Below, piece after piece: positions 54,508-55,320 of a stretch of DNA of 55,320 bases. Each line of letters opens with the position of its first letter. The stretch's first letter is position 1. The notes under the pieces are model-generated. The model had not been told where the DNA came from and did not search any database. It saw only the letters and a list, made by a program, of their open reading frames with translations. A program made the translations under genes and the position numbers. The stretch covers positions 1-55,320 of the forward strand of contig CALBPI010000092.1 of NCBI GenBank assembly GCA_937899415.1, read 5' to 3'. This DNA is from an uncultured Gammaproteobacteria bacterium (GTDB lineage: Bacteria; Pseudomonadota; Gammaproteobacteria; Steroidobacterales; Woeseiaceae).

Positions 54508-55320
54508 CGATAGCCGGTGCCGTGCCGATAGCGACGTCTGGTGATGATGCGATCAGCGTGTCGTTTGAGTTTTTCCCGCCCGCCACCGAGAAGCTGGCAG
54601 AGCCGCTCTGGGCGTCGCTGCAGCGCCTTGCGCCGCTAAACCCGCGGTTTGTGTCGGTGACTTACGGCGCTGATGGCTCAACGCGTGAGCGCACGCACGA
54701 CGTGGTTCGACGTGTGCTCGGTGAGACGGGCCTGACGCCGGCGCCGCACCTGACCTGTGTCGGTGCAAGCCAGGCCGAGGTGGATGCCATCGCGCACCAG
54801 TACCTCGAAGACGGTGTGAAGCACATCGTCGCGGTGCGTGGCGACCCGCCGCGCGGTGCAGAACGTTATGAAGCGCATCCCGACGGCTATGCCTATGCCG
54901 CCGACCTGGTTGCCGGTCTGCGTCGAATCGGTGACTTCGATATCTCCGTTGCGGCTTACCCCGAGGTGCATCCCGAAGCGGGCTCGGCGCAGTCGGATCT
55001 CGACAACCTCAAGCGCAAGGTCGATGCGGGTGCCAATCGCGCCATCACGCAGTTCTTCTTCTCGGCCGATCACTACCTCAGATTCCGTGACGCCTGCGCG
55101 GACGCCGGCATCACGGTACCCATCGTTCCCGGGATCCTGCCCATCACGCGCTTTTCGCAGATGCTGCGTTTTGCGGGGATGTGCGGCACCGATGTGCCCG
55201 AATGGCTGCATGAGCGTTTCGCGGGGCTCGACGAGGATCCCGATACGCGCAACCTCATCGCGGCGAGCGTCGCCATTGATCTCGTCAACCAGTTGCACGC
55301 AGAGGGCGTCAACGACTTTC
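54504..55320 (+). CDS. metF: 5,10-methylenetetrahydrofolate reductase (3' end beyond window)
   Basis: MetF reduces methylene-THF to methyl-THF for methionine synthesis, with FAD. The 272 visible residues start MTIAGAVPIATSGDDAISVSFEFFPP and show the FEFFPP motif (catalytic Glu), FVSVTYGADGSTRERT (in short), the RGDPP loop and the NLKRKVDAGANRAITQFFF segment (in short). A bacterial MetF is about 280-300 residues, so only a short tail is missing. The ATG overlaps the regulator stop by 4 bases, so the two genes are translationally coupled. It draws on the methylene-THF made by Gcv. Confidence 0.96.
   Translation, partial: MTIAGAVPIATSGDDAISVSFEFFPPATEKLAEPLWASLQRLAPLNPRFVSVTYGADGSTRERTHDVVRRVLGETGLTPAPHLTCVGASQAEVDAIAHQYLEDGVKHIVAVRGDPPRGAERYEAHPDGYAYAADLVAGLRRIGDFDISVAAYPEVHPEAGSAQSDLDNLKRKVDAGANRAITQFFFSADHYLRFRDACADAGITVPIVPGILPITRFSQMLRFAGMCGTDVPEWLHERFAGLDEDPDTRNLIAASVAIDLVNQLHAEGVNDF

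Overview
The window looks like a chromosome segment of a high-GC gammaproteobacterium. This rests on gene order: the zapA / 6S RNA / fau set divergent from ygfB-pepP-ubiH, the lptD-surA-pdxA-rsmA-apaG-apaH run, and the mreBCD-mrdAB-mltB-rlpA-dacA-dat-ybeD-lipB run are typical of the class. A two-subunit glycine decarboxylase, amgK-murU, a kynurenine operon and an eukaryote-like kinase point away from enterics and towards marine or Xanthomonadales/Chromatiales-like lineages; I cannot name the genus. Nearly all sequence is coding. I see no transposase, integrase, CRISPR array, tRNA or rRNA.

Layout. 1-2.1 kb, minus strand: a truncated histone-H1-like gene, fau, 6S RNA, zapA and a small coiled-coil gene. 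2.2-7.8 kb, plus: ygfB, pepP, ubiH, then an inactive-transglutaminase/7TM protein and a RimK-like ATP-grasp ligase. 7.8-9.2 kb: phhA divergent from an Lrp/AsnC regulator. 9.2-13.9 kb: a tandem glycine riboswitch and gcvT-gcvH-gcvPA-gcvPB. 14.0-18.9 kb: a 930-residue double HtrA-like protease whose second half has lost its triad, facing a DUF255 thioredoxin-fold protein. 18.9-21.1 kb: lgt-thyA-folA. 21.1-22.9 kb, minus: secreted protein, ECF sigma factor and membrane anti-sigma-like protein. 23.0-27.0 kb, minus: haaO, a formamidase-like cyclase, kynU and kmo (kynurenine to quinolinate). 27.1-33.7 kb, minus: lptD-surA-pdxA-rsmA-apaG-apaH. 33.8-38.4 kb: amgK-murU and an ECF-type sigma gene, which runs tail to tail into a Ser/Thr kinase gene. 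38.5-48.8 kb, minus: the rod-shape and cell-wall cluster. 49.0-55.3 kb, plus: gatCAB, hslO, a DUF1330 gene, an ArsR-methyltransferase fusion and metF (cut by the window end).

Together the window covers envelope biogenesis (LptD, SurA, Lgt, Mre/Mrd, DacA, MltB, RlpA, AmgK/MurU), one-carbon and folate metabolism (Fau, Gcv, ThyA, FolA, MetF), aromatic amino acid use (PhhA, kynurenine genes) and several local regulatory units. The items most worth a second look are the half-dead double HtrA protease, the sigma-factor/kinase pair that shares its stop codons on opposite strands, the ArsR-methyltransferase gene with an AT-rich operator and apparently leaderless start, the formamidase-like enzyme with altered metal ligands, and the transglutaminase-like/ATP-grasp pair.
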